A stretch of 31,216 bases of DNA from JAGLRQ01 sp965369805. Lineage in GTDB: Bacteria; Auribacterota; UBA6266. A program made the position numbers and the translations under genes. This document shows, in pieces, positions 30,147 to 31,216 of the stretch. The notes under the pieces were generated by a model. That model did not search any database and was not told where the DNA came from. It was given only the letters and a program-made list of their open reading frames with translations. Location: NCBI GenBank assembly GCA_965369805.1, contig CBDURG010000004.1, positions 1 through 31,216 of the forward strand. Direction: 5' to 3'. Position 1 is the first letter of the stretch; the number at the start of each line of letters is the position of its first letter.

Positions 30147-31216
30147 TCAACACCCCAAAAATTCTTTGATAGAATTTACGACATATTCTATATTCTCTTT
30201 CTCGAGCGCGGGATACATAGGAAGCGAAAGAATTTTCTTAACCGCGGTTTCCGTTGCCGGAAGAGATATTTCCCCTATAAGCCTGGTTACTGCCGGCTGT
30301 TTATGAACAGGAACGGGATAATGTATTCCTGTGCCTATCCCTTTTTCCTTCAAAAATTCTTTCATTTTATCCCTGTCATCAACTCCAATAACATACATAT
30401 GAAAAACATGCTCCACACCTTCCCTTATTTTCGGTGTTTTAACAATGCCTTTAAGCAACTCGGTATATTTAGCCGCATGTTTTCCTCTATCTCTATTAAG
30501 CTCATCTATAACTTTAAGCTGACACCTGCCGACAGCAGCCTGTATCTCGTTAAATCTCATATTAAACCCTATTTCATCATTGAAAAATTTACTTTGCCTG
30601 CCATGGTTTCTGAGAGAAATAACGCTATCTGCCAAAGCGTCGTCACTTGTCGCTATCCCCCCGCCGTCACCATAAACAGTAAGATTCTTGGAAGGATAGA
30701 AGGAAAAACCCGCGGCCAAACCCATACTGCCAACCCTATTGCCATTGTACTTTGCCCCAACCGCCTGCGCACAATCTTCTATAACAAAAAGATTGTGTTT
30801 TTTAGCAGTTTCCATGATTCTCGTCATATTGACCGGCTGGCCATACAGATGGACAGGAAGTATCCCTATAGACTTAGGTGTAATCTTTTTTTCCAAATCA
30901 TCAGGATCCATGCAATATGTCTCATCAATATCAACAAACACAGGTTTCAAACCCACATGACAAATAGGTTCAACTGAAGGAAAAGCCGTCAAAGATGGAA
31001 GAAGAATCTCCCCTCCCTCTTTTAAATTCATTCCCTTAAGCAGAAGATGCACTGCTGATGTCCACGAATTTGACAGGACAAATCTTTTAACCCCAACAAA
31101 ACCGGCAAGTTCTTTCTCAAATGAGTCAGACTCAGGGCCCAGAATAAAATTCCCGGAATCTAAAACTTTAAGCACACTGTCTCTAATTTCTTTTGAATTG
31201 TAAACTTTTGAAAGCG
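30147..31216 (-). CDS. DegT/DnrJ/EryC1/StrS (ArnB-like) sugar aminotransferase, 5' end cut by window edge
   Basis: This PLP enzyme makes amino sugars from nucleotide-linked keto sugars. The frame stays open from the stop at 30147 to the window edge (355 residues visible), so the GTG at 31175 is not the true start. The added upstream residues SKVYNSKEIRDSVLKVLDSG fit the family N-terminus, and only about 10-20 residues are probably missing. Motifs are NFILGPESDSFEKELAG, SNSWTSAVHLLL, PVHLYGQPVNM, EDCAQAVGAKYNG and FSFYPSKNLTVYGDGGG, with the PLP lysine in PSKNLT. GFNMRFNEIQAAVG and GIHYPVPVHKQPA follow. Being first of the GT2-LAB_N-ArnT-like set, an ArnB-like role in making a 4-amino sugar for lipid A is likely. 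Confidence 0.9.
   Translation of the reverse strand, partial: LSKVYNSKEIRDSVLKVLDSGNFILGPESDSFEKELAGFVGVKRFVLSNSWTSAVHLLLKGMNLKEGGEILLPSLTAFPSVEPICHVGLKPVFVDIDETYCMDPDDLEKKITPKSIGILPVHLYGQPVNMTRIMETAKKHNLFVIEDCAQAVGAKYNGNRVGSMGLAAGFSFYPSKNLTVYGDGGGIATSDDALADSVISLRNHGRQSKFFNDEIGFNMRFNEIQAAVGRCQLKVIDELNRDRGKHAAKYTELLKGIVKTPKIREGVEHVFHMYVIGVDDRDKMKEFLKEKGIGTGIHYPVPVHKQPAVTRLIGEISLPATETAVKKILSLPMYPALEKENIEYVVNSIKEFLGC

Noticed and set aside
30093..30977. 294-codon plus-strand open frame opposite the aminotransferase and GT2 genes
   Set aside because: It is antisense to two well-supported genes with family motifs, and its translation has no recognisable domain.

Overview
The window is an A+T-rich, densely packed bacterial chromosome segment. 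It has two genes cut by the edges (carB on the left, a DegT/ArnB-type aminotransferase on the right) and three tRNA genes. I see no phage, transposase, rRNA or CRISPR signal. A signal-peptide beta-barrel porin, a lipoprotein, a lipid A N-terminal-domain protein and an ArnT-like glycosyltransferase point to a Gram-negative diderm. Radical SAM enzymes, an RseC-like protein and a NosR/NapH-type Fe-S membrane protein suggest anaerobic metabolism. The mixture resembles uncultured candidate phyla such as Omnitrophota, but the sequence alone does not decide the taxon. Promoters are of sigma70 type (TTGACA, 16-17 bp, TAnnnT). TTG and GTG starts are fairly frequent.

Layout. 1-4065 (minus): a pyrimidine operon pyrG-carA-carB behind a strong promoter and a leader hairpin that looks like an attenuator. 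4178-4251: tRNA-Gln, followed by two perfect palindromes. 4301-7472 (minus): a porin with its own terminator, promoter and long leader containing a possible 17-residue peptide, then a lipoprotein/TPR membrane-protein pair. 7670-9652 (plus): galE and a stand-alone homocysteine methyltransferase module. 9627-13672 (minus): a polytopic membrane protein, guaB and two TPR proteins. 13814-15548: a YkgJ-type cysteine-cluster protein, a QueL-like radical SAM protein, a possible 23-residue Cys peptide and a PilZ protein. 15782-19152 (plus): a beta-CASP nuclease followed by an AmgK-like sugar kinase and a MurU-like nucleotidyltransferase, probably a cell-wall sugar recycling pair.

19170-22497 (minus): an RseC-like protein, methylthioadenosine phosphorylase, an LsrF/DhnA-type aldolase or thiolase and a zinc alcohol dehydrogenase. 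This set could form a variant methylthio-sugar disposal route. 22590-25459 (plus): the most unusual locus. A membrane protein fusing a CcdA/DsbD-like domain, a covalent-FMN domain and a NosR/NapH-like Fe-S domain overlaps by four bases a radical SAM enzyme of the AmmeMemoRadiSam type that has an N-terminal membrane anchor. I propose that the two form an electron-transfer/radical-enzyme system at the membrane. 25543-25724: convergent tRNA-Thr and tRNA-Phe. 25897-27695 (plus): a TerB-like protein and a FAD oxidoreductase. 27692-31216 (minus): an arn-like cluster (aminotransferase, polyprenyl-phosphate glycosyltransferase, lipid A N-domain protein, ArnT-like transferase) that probably decorates lipid A or another envelope glycan with an amino sugar.

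Several intergenic spacers carry recurring short repeats, notably an AGTATCT-type repeat with an inverted partner, which may be a genome-wide interspersed family.
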